From: Acidimicrobiales bacterium
Lineage (GTDB): Bacteria > Actinomycetota > Acidimicrobiia > Acidimicrobiales > MedAcidi-G1
Assembly: GCA_029242745.1 (NCBI GenBank)
Contig: JAQWTI010000047.1
Location: forward strand, 1-45,924
Direction: 5' to 3'
DNA: 45,924 bases
The notes under the pieces were generated by a model. That model ran no database searches and had not been told where the DNA came from. It was given only the letters and a program-made list of their open reading frames with translations. Of this stretch, positions 1-8,255 are shown piece by piece. Position 1 is the first letter of the stretch; every line of letters starts with the position of its first letter. The position numbers and the translations under genes were made by a program.

Positions 1-1
1 C

Positions 2-196
2 ATCCTATCCACCCCGCACCACCCAGAGAAAGAATTACGGCGAGCCGGTGCGGTCTTTCAGAGCAGCACCAGATTTCGTGACCCGCTTGCCAATCATTGG
101 GTGGTTGACGGCAACCTCGTCACCGGTCAGAACCAGAATGCCGGTCCGATGGTTGCAAGGGAAATGATGAAACTCCTCACTGCCCAGGATCTCTAG
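2..196 (+). CDS. DJ-1/PfpI (class I glutamine amidotransferase-like) protein, C-terminal fragment
   Basis: This is an open frame entering from the left edge and ending at a TAG (194-196), so only the last 64 residues are visible. The segment reads DPLANHWVVDGNLVTGQNQ (residues about 27-45), then a short helix ending in a MKLL-type tail. That pattern (V-V-D-G-N-L-V-T-G-Q-N, then a closing helix) is typical of the C-terminus of DJ-1/PfpI proteins such as Hsp31-like glyoxalases and intracellular amidotransferase-like proteins. The catalytic cysteine region lies outside the window, so the exact activity cannot be stated. A 44-base gap separates it from the next plus-strand gene, so the two may be co-transcribed. 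Confidence 0.75.
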   Translation: MLSTPHHPEKELRRAGAVFQSSTRFRDPLANHWVVDGNLVTGQNQNAGPMVAREMMKLLTAQDL

Positions 197-240
197 CCAC
201 ATCCACGATGGCTATGACTCCTAAGTAGAGGAAGGGTCTG

Positions 241-1068
241 ATGGGCAGCGACGCACCTCGCTATGGTCTCGTCGACCGGGAATATGGCATCCGGTTGGCT
301 ACTACCTCACTATCTGACGATGGCCCTGTATGGATGGTCAACCTGATGAAATATCGTGAAGTGGCCGAATACTTAGACGGCCGAAAGGCAACCATCTCTG
401 GTCAAGAGGCAGATGACCTTTACTCGCCGATCGAGTCGTTAACGGCGGTCGGAGCCGAGATCGTCTTCGTAGGAGACGTCGATCAGCAACTCCTCGGTGA
501 CAACACCGTCTGGGATCGCATCGCTGTTGTGAAATACCCAACCCGCAAGTCTTTTATCGAGATGCAGTCGCGCCCCGAGTTTCAGGAGTCGCACAAGCAT
601 AAGGACGCTGGGATGGACAAGACCATCGTCATGGGCTGCCAACCCTTGAATATTCCGAGAGCATCCGACACGGAATTCGATAATTGGTCCAATGTCCCAT
701 ACCCTGCGACCAAAAGTGATGGACCGGTAGTTGTGCTGCACGTGATCCGGTTCGAGGACACGGACTCCGGGGTCCAGACCCCCGCATATATGGAGGCCTA
801 TCAGTCGGTTGCGGCAGTAGTCGCCTCAAAGCACGGCTTGAGAGTCTCTGGCTGGTTCACAGTTGAAGGAACCATCATCGGTGACGGGCGGGATTGGCAC
901 CAGGTGCGCTTCAACCAATTTCCAAGCAAGGCAGCGTTCATGGCCGTTGTTGCTGATCCAACCCGTCTAAAGGCTCAAAATGACCATCGTGAGACAGCGA
1001 TTGCTGATACTTACACGATGATCCTTCGTCCACGGTTCAACCGACTCGACGAACCCATACAGACCTAA
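241..1068 (+). CDS. Tandem DUF1330-like (dimeric alpha-beta barrel) protein
   Basis: A 275-residue soluble protein, ATG start preceded by a good ribosome site (GAGGAAGG, about 227-234). Two ferredoxin-like alpha-beta halves are visible. The first, residues about 28-140, has VNLMKYR near 34, then the DRIAVVKYP strand and a helix with SRPEFQESHKHKDAG. The second, residues about 160-265, starts VVVLHVIRF and has a parallel VRFNQFPSKAAFMAV segment. The first half closely resembles the DUF1330 pattern (strand, 'YPSRxAFLEM', 'PEYQxxHxHRxAG'), a family of small dimeric barrels of mostly unknown function. The second half is more divergent. I infer that the duplicated fold forms a pseudo-dimer in one chain. 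Function and ligand are unknown. Confidence 0.75.
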   Translation: MGSDAPRYGLVDREYGIRLATTSLSDDGPVWMVNLMKYREVAEYLDGRKATISGQEADDLYSPIESLTAVGAEIVFVGDVDQQLLGDNTVWDRIAVVKYPTRKSFIEMQSRPEFQESHKHKDAGMDKTIVMGCQPLNIPRASDTEFDNWSNVPYPATKSDGPVVVLHVIRFEDTDSGVQTPAYMEAYQSVAAVVASKHGLRVSGWFTVEGTIIGDGRDWHQVRFNQFPSKAAFMAVVADPTRLKAQNDHRETAIADTYTMILRPRFNRLDEPIQT

Positions 1069-1180
1069 GTCGGATTTGTGGGCTTCGTCGGGGAACGTCA
1101 TGGCCTCCAAATTGGCTCCTCTTCAAGGCAACCGCATCATGGGTAGGGGCCCGACGTTCGTACCAGCGTGCTAGTGGTGC

Positions 1181-1918
1181 CTATGAGGTGAAGGAACCGC
1201 CGTTTAGGCCGATTGTTTGGCCGGTGATCCACGCTGCTTCGTCTGAGGCCAGGTAGGCGCAGAGCGAGCCGACATCATCAGGAGAGCCGAGCCGGCCTGC
1301 AGGAACAGTCTGAGTGAGTGCTCTAGCTGTTTCAATCCTCACTGAGTCCATAATGCCGAGAGCTACCGAGTTAGCGGTGATTCCATCTCTTCCATGTTCG
1401 AGAGCCAGGCTTCGCATCAGGCTAAGTGAGCCGCCTTTTCCGACTGAGTAGGGAACAAATCCCAAGCCCACTCCGTGAGTACCTGCTGCTGAAGAGATGG
1501 TGATTATCCTTCCATGGCCCCTTTCGACCATGGTAGGTAGCACAGCGTGGCAGCAGTGCAGAACCCCGTCCGTGTTGACCTGCATCGGTCCCCGCCAGTC
1601 GGCTGGGTTGGTATCTACGAAGCGCTTGGGCAACATTGTTTCTGCACCGCCGTTGCCCGCGTTATTGACGAGCACGTCGATTGGACCATGGGCGGCCACC
1701 GCCCTGTCGATGGCTAGCCGGTCAGTTACGTCGAACACTGTGGATAGTGCGGTCACTCCGTTTGACCTCAGTTCTTCAACGATTTCGTCAGCCCGGTCAG
1801 TCCGTAGGTCGTTGACGAGCACATTGGCACCCATTGCCCCGAGGGCTCGGGCGATACCGGCGCCGATGTTCTGTCCAGCCCCGGTAACCAGTGCCGTGCG
1901 TCCCGTGAGGTTGAACAT
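1181..1918 (-). CDS. Short-chain dehydrogenase/reductase (SDR), 3-oxoacyl-ACP-reductase-like
   Basis: A classical single-domain SDR of 245 residues from the ATG at 1918 (MFNLTGRTALVTGAG). An upstream in-frame GTG at 1939 would add seven residues. The glycine-rich cofactor loop TGAGQNIGAG lies at residues about 12-21. NNAG follows near 85, the catalytic serine in TISSAAG near 141, and the YSVGK motif (Tyr and Lys) near 156-160. The end, with 'ITGQTIGLNGG', is typical of FabG-like and sugar/steroid SDRs. It should use NAD(P)H to interconvert an alcohol and a ketone; the substrate is not evident. It lies downstream of the PhyH gene on the same strand across a 150+ base gap that may hold its own control site. 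Confidence 0.85.
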   Translation of the reverse strand: MFNLTGRTALVTGAGQNIGAGIARALGAMGANVLVNDLRTDRADEIVEELRSNGVTALSTVFDVTDRLAIDRAVAAHGPIDVLVNNAGNGGAETMLPKRFVDTNPADWRGPMQVNTDGVLHCCHAVLPTMVERGHGRIITISSAAGTHGVGLGFVPYSVGKGGSLSLMRSLALEHGRDGITANSVALGIMDSVRIETARALTQTVPAGRLGSPDDVGSLCAYLASDEAAWITGQTIGLNGGSFTS

Positions 1919-2042
1919 GTCAGGCAGAGTACGCCTCACCAGCGGCAGCCGCTGGACTGTTTGCCGAGAGCGCAGCTTGTTGTTCTTATTGCCTCAAGTC
2001 CAGTTGCTACATACCCAGCCTTTTGGGGCTTAAGACCTCGTG

Positions 2043-2058
2043 TTTGAAATAAATCAAA
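2043..2058. promoter_or_regulatory. FNR/CRP-like near-palindrome upstream of the SDR gene
   Basis: The element TTTGA-N6-TCAAA lies in the gap between the PhyH gene end (2090) and the SDR start. Read on the minus strand it is TTGAT-TTAT-TTCAA, one base off the FNR-type TTGAT-N4-ATCAA box. It sits about 125 bases upstream of the SDR start codon. A 15-base palindrome, CAGCGGC-A-GCCGCTG, lies at 1940-1954 just ahead of the possible GTG start. A regulator of the CRP/FNR family was not seen in the window, so this is a weak call based only on symmetry. Confidence 0.2.
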
Positions 2059-2089
2059 GTCGAATGGGACTTCGCCCTGTTCTTGCTTC

Positions 2090-3349
2090 TCAGGGTGCTG
2101 TGCACTCGTGACTTCCGTGAAACAGGCGTTGGCCCAAGTGGTCCACCTGACCATCATCGTTGATTAGCAGAGCGTCGTTGTAGTGGCGGTCTCCCCGGTG
2201 GTGAGCGGTGTCCCCGGGGGCAAAACCCAGAAGCACTGATATCCGGTGTGGCCCCTTCACGGAGCTAGGGGGTAGTGAGGCATGCATGAGGTCGGAGTAG
2301 TGAATGGTCACGTCTCCTGGCCCAGTGGACAGTCCTACGCCCAAAGGGGCTTCGACTGCCGTGCCGTCTACAAACGGGAATGCCCCCTTGTGTGACCCGG
2401 GTAAGAACCGCAACTCACCTGCTTGTGGGGACCCTTCGGTAAGGCAAATGGTCAGAACAATTGACGGACACCGGTTGGCATGCCCACCCATGCCGCAGTC
2501 CCGGTGCCATGGCAGATCACCCAATCCCTCGGCCATGTTTGGGTGCTTCCACAGCACCGTTACTCGGTCAATGGAATCTGTTCCTTTGTCTACGCTGGGT
2601 TCGAGTTTCTCGTCGCCTAGTGCGACCATCTGGCAGATACGAGAGTCACTAACTAGGGCTTCCAATCCAGGCCGGCTAGCGGCTCGAAGAACTCGGGTTA
2701 GGACCTCCTTACCGGTGTGGTCGCGCCCCCACCACGAGGCCATGTCGCCGGGGTCTGCCTGCTCAAAGAGGATCGCTGCGTCAGAAAGCATTGCGTCGAC
2801 TTCATCTTGTACGAAAACGTCTTGGATACATAGATAGCCGGTAGTGCGCAGAAAGTAAGCCGCCTCATTTGTCTCTGTGCCGAGTCGATCGAAAGCGAAT
2901 GACTGCTGAAGATCTAGTGGTGCTCCTTGAAGATCGAGAAGGTCGGTGTTCTTGGGATCAAAAATGGGGAGCCCATGAAAAAGTGCTCGTAGACCCGGTT
3001 CCCACTCCATGAAGCGCAGGGGATTTCCAACTGGTACCTGCGCCCGCTCGGTGTAAAAGAGCCCAGGGGCAGTATCGAGGTCTGAGACAAGGCCCAACCA
3101 GCCATCAAGATCGACAGCCACCACAGTGTCGGCGGTCGTTTCCCCCTCAAGGAGGAGGATCGATCCGTCCGACGGGACATATGTCCAAGACCCGGCAGGG
3201 GTCTGGATAGCCAACGTCCCAAGTGGAGCTAGGTAGTGGTGCGCCAGAGCACCATTTCCTGCAGAAATGCGTTCTGGAAGTACATCCACATGGAACCTTC
3301 GAAACGACGCCGAGTCAGCTTCTAGGACTTCACTGGATATAGGAGCCAT
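2090..3349 (-). CDS. Phytanoyl-CoA dioxygenase (PhyH) family Fe(II)/2-oxoglutarate oxygenase
   Basis: A 419-residue protein whose second half is a PhyH-type double-stranded beta-helix oxygenase. Metal ligands visible are His282 and Asp284 (PWHRDCG) and His356 (DLMHASLP); Arg369 (PHRISVLLGF) is the likely 2-oxoglutarate anchor. Residues 312-320 read ELRFLPGSH, a hallmark of the family. The N-terminal part, about residues 1-160, is not part of the standard PhyH fold and resembles nothing I can name; it is mostly beta-strand-like. The family hydroxylates carbon centres next to carbonyl or CoA groups, but many bacterial members act on small natural products. The substrate is unknown. The zinc-ribbon gene lies 126 bases upstream on the same strand. 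Confidence 0.85.
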   Translation of the reverse strand: MAPISSEVLEADSASFRRFHVDVLPERISAGNGALAHHYLAPLGTLAIQTPAGSWTYVPSDGSILLLEGETTADTVVAVDLDGWLGLVSDLDTAPGLFYTERAQVPVGNPLRFMEWEPGLRALFHGLPIFDPKNTDLLDLQGAPLDLQQSFAFDRLGTETNEAAYFLRTTGYLCIQDVFVQDEVDAMLSDAAILFEQADPGDMASWWGRDHTGKEVLTRVLRAASRPGLEALVSDSRICQMVALGDEKLEPSVDKGTDSIDRVTVLWKHPNMAEGLGDLPWHRDCGMGGHANRCPSIVLTICLTEGSPQAGELRFLPGSHKGAFPFVDGTAVEAPLGVGLSTGPGDVTIHYSDLMHASLPPSSVKGPHRISVLLGFAPGDTAHHRGDRHYNDALLINDDGQVDHLGQRLFHGSHECTAP

Positions 3350-3475
3350 ACCAAGACGCTAGCCAAATGGCCCCTTTGGGTGTCGTTAGTCCGCTGGTTC
3401 CCGTTCTAGAAAAACTCACTTCAACTTTCTGCCTTGAGCCGACGAGCCAACCGCAGGGACTCCAGTCGGCCGACT

Positions 3476-3685
3476 TCAGTTAGTGAGAACGTCCAACACC
3501 GTTCCCATGCCACCTCGGCCATCCATGCGATAGAACTCGGTGTAGCCGCAAGCTGAACAGGCTTGGAACTTAAATTTTTGGTTCTGCAGGTTGAGAAATC
3601 GACTTACTCCGGAGCCGGTGGTCCGGATCTCACCGGTCTCACATGTTGTGCTGCCGCACTTACCACAAGAGTAAACCTCCATCAT
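3476..3685 (-). CDS. DUF2082 zinc-ribbon protein (predicted nucleic-acid-binding)
   Basis: A 69-residue protein with two knuckles: Cys7-x2-Cys10 (CGKC) and Cys43-x2-Cys46 (CSAC). The conserved middle GEIRTTGSG (residues 18-26) and the end GYTEFYR match the DUF2082/COG3478 family of predicted zinc-ribbon proteins. No catalytic role is known. An AAAGGG ribosome site stands upstream of a double ATG start, and the second ATG (Met2) is equally possible. The gene follows the LLM oxidoreductase on the same strand with a 42-base gap, so they may share a transcript. One extra cysteine (Cys15) has no clear partner. Confidence 0.85.
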   Translation of the reverse strand: MMEVYSCGKCGSTTCETGEIRTTGSGVSRFLNLQNQKFKFQACSACGYTEFYRMDGRGGMGTVLDVLTN

Positions 3686-3727
3686 TGATCCCTTTCATCC
3701 AGTGCCGAGTCGCTTTGTTTGCTGTAA

Positions 3728-4504
3728 CTACCGTAAATTATCACGTTGGGTGATCAGGTTCTCGAGTGGTTTTAGGTCGAATGGATGTCCGATCATCACG
3801 ATCAGGTGGCTAACGCCCACGTCGACGTAGCGGCCTACGTCCTCCACGTCGTCTTCGCCGATACAAACTGTGCGTTCGATTTCTCCGGGATCTCGACCGA
3901 CAGATTCACACCAGTCGTCAAGAATTGTTGATAACTCAGCAACGTTTTCCGGGGGGCCGAAGCAGTTCCAGGCATCCGCATACTGTGCTACCAATCGCAG
4001 GGTGACCTTGCGTCCCGAACCTCCGATGAGTAAGGGCATTGGGCCCACCGGCGGGGGGTTTAGCTTTCCTAGGCGGCTGCGCATTCTCGGAAGGTCAGCT
4101 TCGAGTTGGCGGAGCCGACTCCCTACCGTGCCGAACTCGTAGCCGTATTCTTCGTAGTCACGTTCGAACCAGCCGGCGCCTACTGCTAGGTACATACGTC
4201 CATTCGATAGGTGATCAAGGGTGCGAGCCATATCGGCAAGGAGTTCTGGATTTCTGTATGAGTTGCCAGTGACCATCGTGCCAAGCATGGCGTTCGACGT
4301 TTCGGCGGCCATGGCTGACAAAAGGGTCCATCCTTCGAAGTGCTCAGCATCGGGTTCGCCGTACAACGGGTAGAAGTGGTCCCAAACCCATATCGAGTCG
4401 GCTCCCATGGCGTCAGCTTGACGCCACGCGTCGCGCATGGCGTTTACCGTTGTGGCTTGAGGTCGAATTTGGCAACCGACTTTGAGTGTCATATGGGGCA
4501 TCAT
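3728..4504 (-). CDS. LLM-class (luciferase-like) flavin/F420-dependent oxidoreductase
   Basis: A 258-residue TIM-barrel protein of the bacterial-luciferase superfamily. Visible features are ADSIWVWDHFYPLYG (residues 34-48), GTMVTGNSYRNPELLA near 75-90, TLDHLSNGRMYLAVGAGWF near 95-113, and PLLIGGSGRKVTLRL near 156-170. The order and motifs match the actinobacterial 'LLM class F420-dependent' subfamily. These enzymes use reduced F420 or FMN for hydride transfer or monooxygenation. The cofactor cannot be fixed from sequence alone. Met5 is an alternative start. The gene is divergent from the hydrolase at 4566, sharing a 61-base promoter region. Confidence 0.85.
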   Translation of the reverse strand: MMPHMTLKVGCQIRPQATTVNAMRDAWRQADAMGADSIWVWDHFYPLYGEPDAEHFEGWTLLSAMAAETSNAMLGTMVTGNSYRNPELLADMARTLDHLSNGRMYLAVGAGWFERDYEEYGYEFGTVGSRLRQLEADLPRMRSRLGKLNPPPVGPMPLLIGGSGRKVTLRLVAQYADAWNCFGPPENVAELSTILDDWCESVGRDPGEIERTVCIGEDDVEDVGRYVDVGVSHLIVMIGHPFDLKPLENLITQRDNLR

Positions 4505-4565
4505 GATGCAGTGAGATGGAAAATGACTAGACCAACATATTTGAGTTGCGGGTCAGGACCACATA

Positions 4566-5363
4566 TTGGATGAGGTTGTGAGAGTCCGTAGGGGGCCTTT
4601 GTCGGTCTTGGAGTGCGGGGAGGCCGGTTCGCCTACCTTGGTGCTCCTACATGGGATTGGTTCGTCAGGCGATGCTTTTCGAGGGCAGTTCGCCGGTCTC
4701 GCAGATCGTTGGCGGATACTCGCTCCTGATGCCCTTGGCTACGGGTTGTCTGAGGACTTGAAGAGTGCCCCTGGGATCGACGGGTACGCCGACTCGGTGG
4801 CCGGCCTATTAGATGAGGTGGGCGTTGAGAGCGCTGTCGTGCTTGGCGTGTCGTGGGGGGGTTTGGTAGCAACCCGGTTTGCGCTCCGTCACCCTGCCCG
4901 CCTCCGTGCCCTTGTGCTTGCTGATACCTCTCGTGGATCGGGCTTTGACCCTGAACTAGTCAAGATGATGATCGCCCGGGTGCGCGAGTACTCGGCTGAC
5001 CCTGAAGCCTTCGTACATGACCGAACTCCGCTGTTGGTTGCGGATGGGACTCCGGCGGAGGTGGTGGCAAGAGTGGCATCCATTATGACTAGGGCGTGCC
5101 GGATGCCTGGATACGGCTACGCCGCGTCATCTATCGCAGAAACAGACCATCTTCCTGACCTAGGGCAGATCACCGTGCCAACTTTGGTCATCGTCGGTGA
5201 GCATGACCGGGTCTGTCCACCATCTGATTCTCGGGTCCTTGTTGATGGAATTCTGGGTTCAGAATATGCAGAGGTGCCCGCTACGGGACATCTTCCCAAC
5301 CAGGAAAGCCCAGAAGAGTTCAATCAGATTGTTGGTGACTGGTTGGACAAGTTGCCGGACTGA
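4566..5363 (+). CDS. Alpha/beta-fold hydrolase
   Basis: A complete 265-residue alpha/beta hydrolase. The oxyanion-hole motif LLHGIGSSG lies at residues 27-35 and the nucleophile elbow GVSWGG near 94-99 (serine nucleophile). The acid is in GEHDRVCP near 212-219, and the base histidine in ATGHLPNQE near 239-247. The start is TTG 4566 or GTG 4578. The latter begins directly before VRVRRGPL and has GATGAGG only three bases away, so the upstream TTG is kept. The fold covers esterases, C-C hydrolases and dehalogenases; residues give no firm substrate. It converges on the SnoaL gene with 39 bases between. Confidence 0.85.
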   Translation: MDEVVRVRRGPLSVLECGEAGSPTLVLLHGIGSSGDAFRGQFAGLADRWRILAPDALGYGLSEDLKSAPGIDGYADSVAGLLDEVGVESAVVLGVSWGGLVATRFALRHPARLRALVLADTSRGSGFDPELVKMMIARVREYSADPEAFVHDRTPLLVADGTPAEVVARVASIMTRACRMPGYGYAASSIAETDHLPDLGQITVPTLVIVGEHDRVCPPSDSRVLVDGILGSEYAEVPATGHLPNQESPEEFNQIVGDWLDKLPD

Positions 5364-5402
5364 AGTCGTTGGGAGAGTAGATATGGCCGATAGCGGCTTT
5401 GC

Positions 5403-5843
5403 TCATGTGTTTCCAAGCGTTGCGAGCATGACCGCCATTTGGTCGCGAACTGCTGCAACGGCCTTCATGGGTCGCAGCATGACTTTGAACTCGACAATGA
5501 AGCCGCTGTCATCACAAGTAATGATGTCGACGCCGTTTACGACGACCCCACCCATCGTGGTCTCGAACTCGAGAACAGCGTGGTTTCCATCGAGGACCTT
5601 CTTCGTGTACCGAAAACCTGCCGCGTCGATGGCTGCTGGGCCTTCAGGATCGTCTATGTAGGCGTGGGGGTCGCCGGGGAACACCTGGCTGGCTGCAGTG
5701 AGGTAGAGCTTTGTCAGATCTCGGCCTTTCTGCGGTTGGAAGAGAACGGGGGACCAGAAGACGCAGTCTTTGTGAAGGAGATCATCCAACTCGGCTTCAC
5801 CTCGGATAACGGCGTACCAGCGGGCGATAACAGCATCAATCAT
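5403..5843 (-). CDS. SnoaL-like / NTF2-fold protein
   Basis: A 146-residue protein with the cone-shaped NTF2-like pattern. An N-terminal helix (VIARWYAVIRG) is followed by LDDLLHKDCVFWSPV, a GRDLTKLYLTAA helix, and a curved sheet ending IITCDDSGFIVEFKVMLRP. SnoaL-type proteins serve as isomerases, cyclases, hydrolases or simple binding proteins for small hydrophobic ligands. No catalytic residue can be assigned here. It is the last gene of a three-gene minus-strand operon, and its ATG overlaps the stop of the MFS gene by four bases. It may handle the compound that the oxygenase and carrier of that operon act on; this is inference. Confidence 0.75.
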   Translation of the reverse strand: MIDAVIARWYAVIRGEAELDDLLHKDCVFWSPVLFQPQKGRDLTKLYLTAASQVFPGDPHAYIDDPEGPAAIDAAGFRYTKKVLDGNHAVLEFETTMGGVVVNGVDIITCDDSGFIVEFKVMLRPMKAVAAVRDQMAVMLATLGNT

Positions 5844-7084
5844 TGTGTTTCCCTCTCAGGTCTTACCTCGTCGAATGTGTCCATGTCGCGTAACTCCGGG
5901 AACCACCGCCACCAGAGAGCGACCACCACCAATGTGGCTGCCCCACCAAAAACTACGGCACCTACTAGCCCCATGAATGCGGCAGTCAAGCCGGACTCTG
6001 CTGCCCCGAGTTCGTTTGATGCGCCAATGAATACGTTCTCGACGGCCAGGACCCGTCCGCGCATCTCTTCTGGGGTGGCCAGAGGGACCAGCGTGAGGCG
6101 GATAAACATCGACACTGCGTCTGCTGCGGAAATGGCGATGATGATGACGAATGCCAAAGCAAAGTTCCGGGTCAGTCCGAGACCAATGGTTCCAAGTCCG
6201 AAAATAGCAACCACGGTGTAGAGGATCCGCCCAAGTCGGTGCTGAACAGGTCGTATCGACATGCAGACAGCGGTCAGACCAGCACCGATGCCTACCCCGG
6301 CCCGCAGCCAGCCAAGTCCGATAGCTCCGACGCCCAGGCGATCTTCAGCAATTGCTGGTAGGAGGGCAATAGCTCCTCCGAAGAGGACTGCGAATAGATC
6401 CAGTCCCATAGCACCGAACATCACTGGCCTGTGTCGTATGAAACGCAGGCCTTCGAGAGCATCGTGTATCACTCTTCGATCACCACTTGATGCAAGACGG
6501 CGAACCCTTGCGGACGGGACAACCGCAACGATGATGATGGCGGTTGTCATGGCAATAGCAGCTAGGAGATAAGGCAGGGATTCGTCAACGACGAAGGCGA
6601 ACCCAAAGACGACAGGCCCGCATATGTTTCCGGCCTGGAAACAGACTGACTTGATGGCGACGACCCTTGGAACCACCTCGGGTGGGCTCAGGTCAATTGG
6701 GAGAGCACGACTGGCTGGTGCAGCAAAGGCCCGGCACGTTCCAAAAAAAAGGACGATGATGAAAATAGGCGAGATGGAAGTCAGACCAGATCGCGCACAA
6801 AGGAACAAAAGGATCGAGGCGGCTACTTCGCCTGATAGCGCTATCCCAAGCACTTTGCGTCGGTCGAACCGGTCGGCGAGTGATCCGGCGATTAGGGCTA
6901 GCAGCGCTATCGGAAGAAATTCGGCTAGACCCAATAATCCAAGATCCAGTTCACGCCCCGTCAGGTCATATACCTGCTTACCGATGATGGTGACCTGACC
7001 CGTCACGGCGAACCAGGTGAGAAAATTCGCTCCCAGCAAGGCCTTGACCCCTAGAGGGATCAGGCCGACTTCAGAATTTGTCAC
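5840..7084 (-). CDS. MFS transporter (DHA3/EntS-like)
   Basis: A 414-residue integral membrane protein with about twelve hydrophobic segments. The cytoplasmic loop between helices 2 and 3 carries the MFS motif-A sequence GSLADRFDRRKVLG (residues 67-80), and the arrangement resembles the DHA3 drug/siderophore exporters. The GTG start at 7084 overlaps the TauD stop by four bases, and its own stop overlaps the SnoaL start by four bases. Translation of the three genes is therefore likely coupled. It probably exports or imports the product or substrate of the neighbouring oxygenase. Direction and ligand are unknown. Confidence 0.85.
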   Translation of the reverse strand: MTNSEVGLIPLGVKALLGANFLTWFAVTGQVTIIGKQVYDLTGRELDLGLLGLAEFLPIALLALIAGSLADRFDRRKVLGIALSGEVAASILLFLCARSGLTSISPIFIIVLFFGTCRAFAAPASRALPIDLSPPEVVPRVVAIKSVCFQAGNICGPVVFGFAFVVDESLPYLLAAIAMTTAIIIVAVVPSARVRRLASSGDRRVIHDALEGLRFIRHRPVMFGAMGLDLFAVLFGGAIALLPAIAEDRLGVGAIGLGWLRAGVGIGAGLTAVCMSIRPVQHRLGRILYTVVAIFGLGTIGLGLTRNFALAFVIIIAISAADAVSMFIRLTLVPLATPEEMRGRVLAVENVFIGASNELGAAESGLTAAFMGLVGAVVFGGAATLVVVALWWRWFPELRDMDTFDEVRPERETQ

Positions 7085-8124
7085 TGACTGTCAAATTTGC
7101 TGGCAAACGATGGTGTTCGCCCCGACTGTGGCGGGATACCCGGACCACCCACATATTGCTCAGTCTCGGGCGCCACCGGACGAGGCGGGTCCGCAGCCAG
7201 CCACAGACGCAGTAGGTGACGTCCGTGCTCTGGTGAGTCAGTGAATTCTGTTCGGGCATGGAACACGGTGTAGTTGTTTGCTACTACTGCTTCACCTGGC
7301 TTCATCGTGAAGTCGAGAACAAGGTCGGATCGGTTGGTAGTGGTGTGCAGTAGGTCGAGAGCTTCTTGGCCTAGGTCAGTGAGCACAACCTCCGGGTCTT
7401 CGTCAGCTGCCATCTGCACATACTCGGGCACGTAGCGGGCACTCACTAGCCCTTCCGAGAGGCTAAATACCGGCAGACGGTGGGGGGTGACAGGGTCGTC
7501 ATCTGGCCCCTGTTCACCGAACCGGTGATAGCGGAAACCTCGGGCAAGCACGGTGAGTAGATCCGGACGAAGCCGTCGGATCTCTTCGAAAACCGCCAAT
7601 GAGCTCACGAATCGGCTGATACCACCTTCAAGTGCCGGGCGGATACAGAGAAACGACAACAGGTCACCCGGGTCGGTATGTGGAGCCAGTTCGCTGCGGT
7701 TGCGGTAGGCCCGCGCATGCGGGTCAACATCGGTCACGTTGACTACGTGACCGAGCCGCTCGCCCATCACACTCTGGGAAACAGCTCGGCCAAGGTGGAG
7801 TCCGATACCCCAGAACACCAAGCCCATTTCAGCTACCGACAATCGGTTGACTGGTAATCCTCGTAGCAGGGCCAGACCGCGCCCGTAGAGCACCTCATGG
7901 CGAAGATCTTCAATGAGTGGCCCAAGGGGACCTAGGGGCAGATCTGCCCTGTTTGTCTCGACTGGGTCCACCCCTGCGGCGGCTAGTTCGATGGCTGCCG
8001 ACTCGAGATCGATCAGATCGGCAGCTGGGAGATCGATCGTGATTGGATCGGTACCACCTAAGTCGGCACCACGCCATAAGTTGACTGCTGGGATAGCGAC
8101 ATCAAGTAAGTCCACGGTAGGCAA
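7081..8124 (-). CDS. TauD/TfdA-family Fe(II)/2-oxoglutarate dioxygenase
   Basis: A 347-residue oxygenase with the TauD jelly-roll core. Metal ligands are His149 and Asp151 (ELAPHTDPGD) and His289 (YTVFHARTEF). Arg306 (HLLRLWL) is the expected 2-oxoglutarate anchor. Residues 281-289 read VANNYTVFH, a frequent TauD-family signature ('DNxRxLHxR' equivalent). It starts at a TTG (8124) and is the first gene of the TauD-MFS-SnoaL operon. The family hydroxylates small acids, amino acids or sulfonates, often to split off a leaving group. Substrate specificity is not readable here. The MOSC gene is divergent, with about 120-130 bases between the two. Confidence 0.88.
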   Translation of the reverse strand: MPTVDLLDVAIPAVNLWRGADLGGTDPITIDLPAADLIDLESAAIELAAAGVDPVETNRADLPLGPLGPLIEDLRHEVLYGRGLALLRGLPVNRLSVAEMGLVFWGIGLHLGRAVSQSVMGERLGHVVNVTDVDPHARAYRNRSELAPHTDPGDLLSFLCIRPALEGGISRFVSSLAVFEEIRRLRPDLLTVLARGFRYHRFGEQGPDDDPVTPHRLPVFSLSEGLVSARYVPEYVQMAADEDPEVVLTDLGQEALDLLHTTTNRSDLVLDFTMKPGEAVVANNYTVFHARTEFTDSPEHGRHLLRLWLAADPPRPVAPETEQYVGGPGIPPQSGRTPSFASKFDSQ

Positions 8125-8255
8125 CCTATGCGGTATTGGTCAGTGGGCTGGGCGTACTATTTTGCATCTATCAGTTAATTGATTGTCGACCGTTCCCAGA
8201 ACAAGTATGTCGGCATCGGTAGTGACACAATTCGGAGATCGAGGTGTTGGTTCAC

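Noticed and set aside
1936-2157. 73-codon open frame on the minus strand between the PhyH and SDR genes
   Set aside because: It overlaps the PhyH end in another frame, has no ribosome site or recognisable composition, and its sequence (Cys/Thr-rich, no hydrophobic core) looks random.
5439-6221. Long plus-strand open frame (260 codons) opposite the SnoaL and MFS genes
   Set aside because: It is antisense to two well-supported genes, and its translation is low-complexity (Thr/Ala/Met/Arg-rich).
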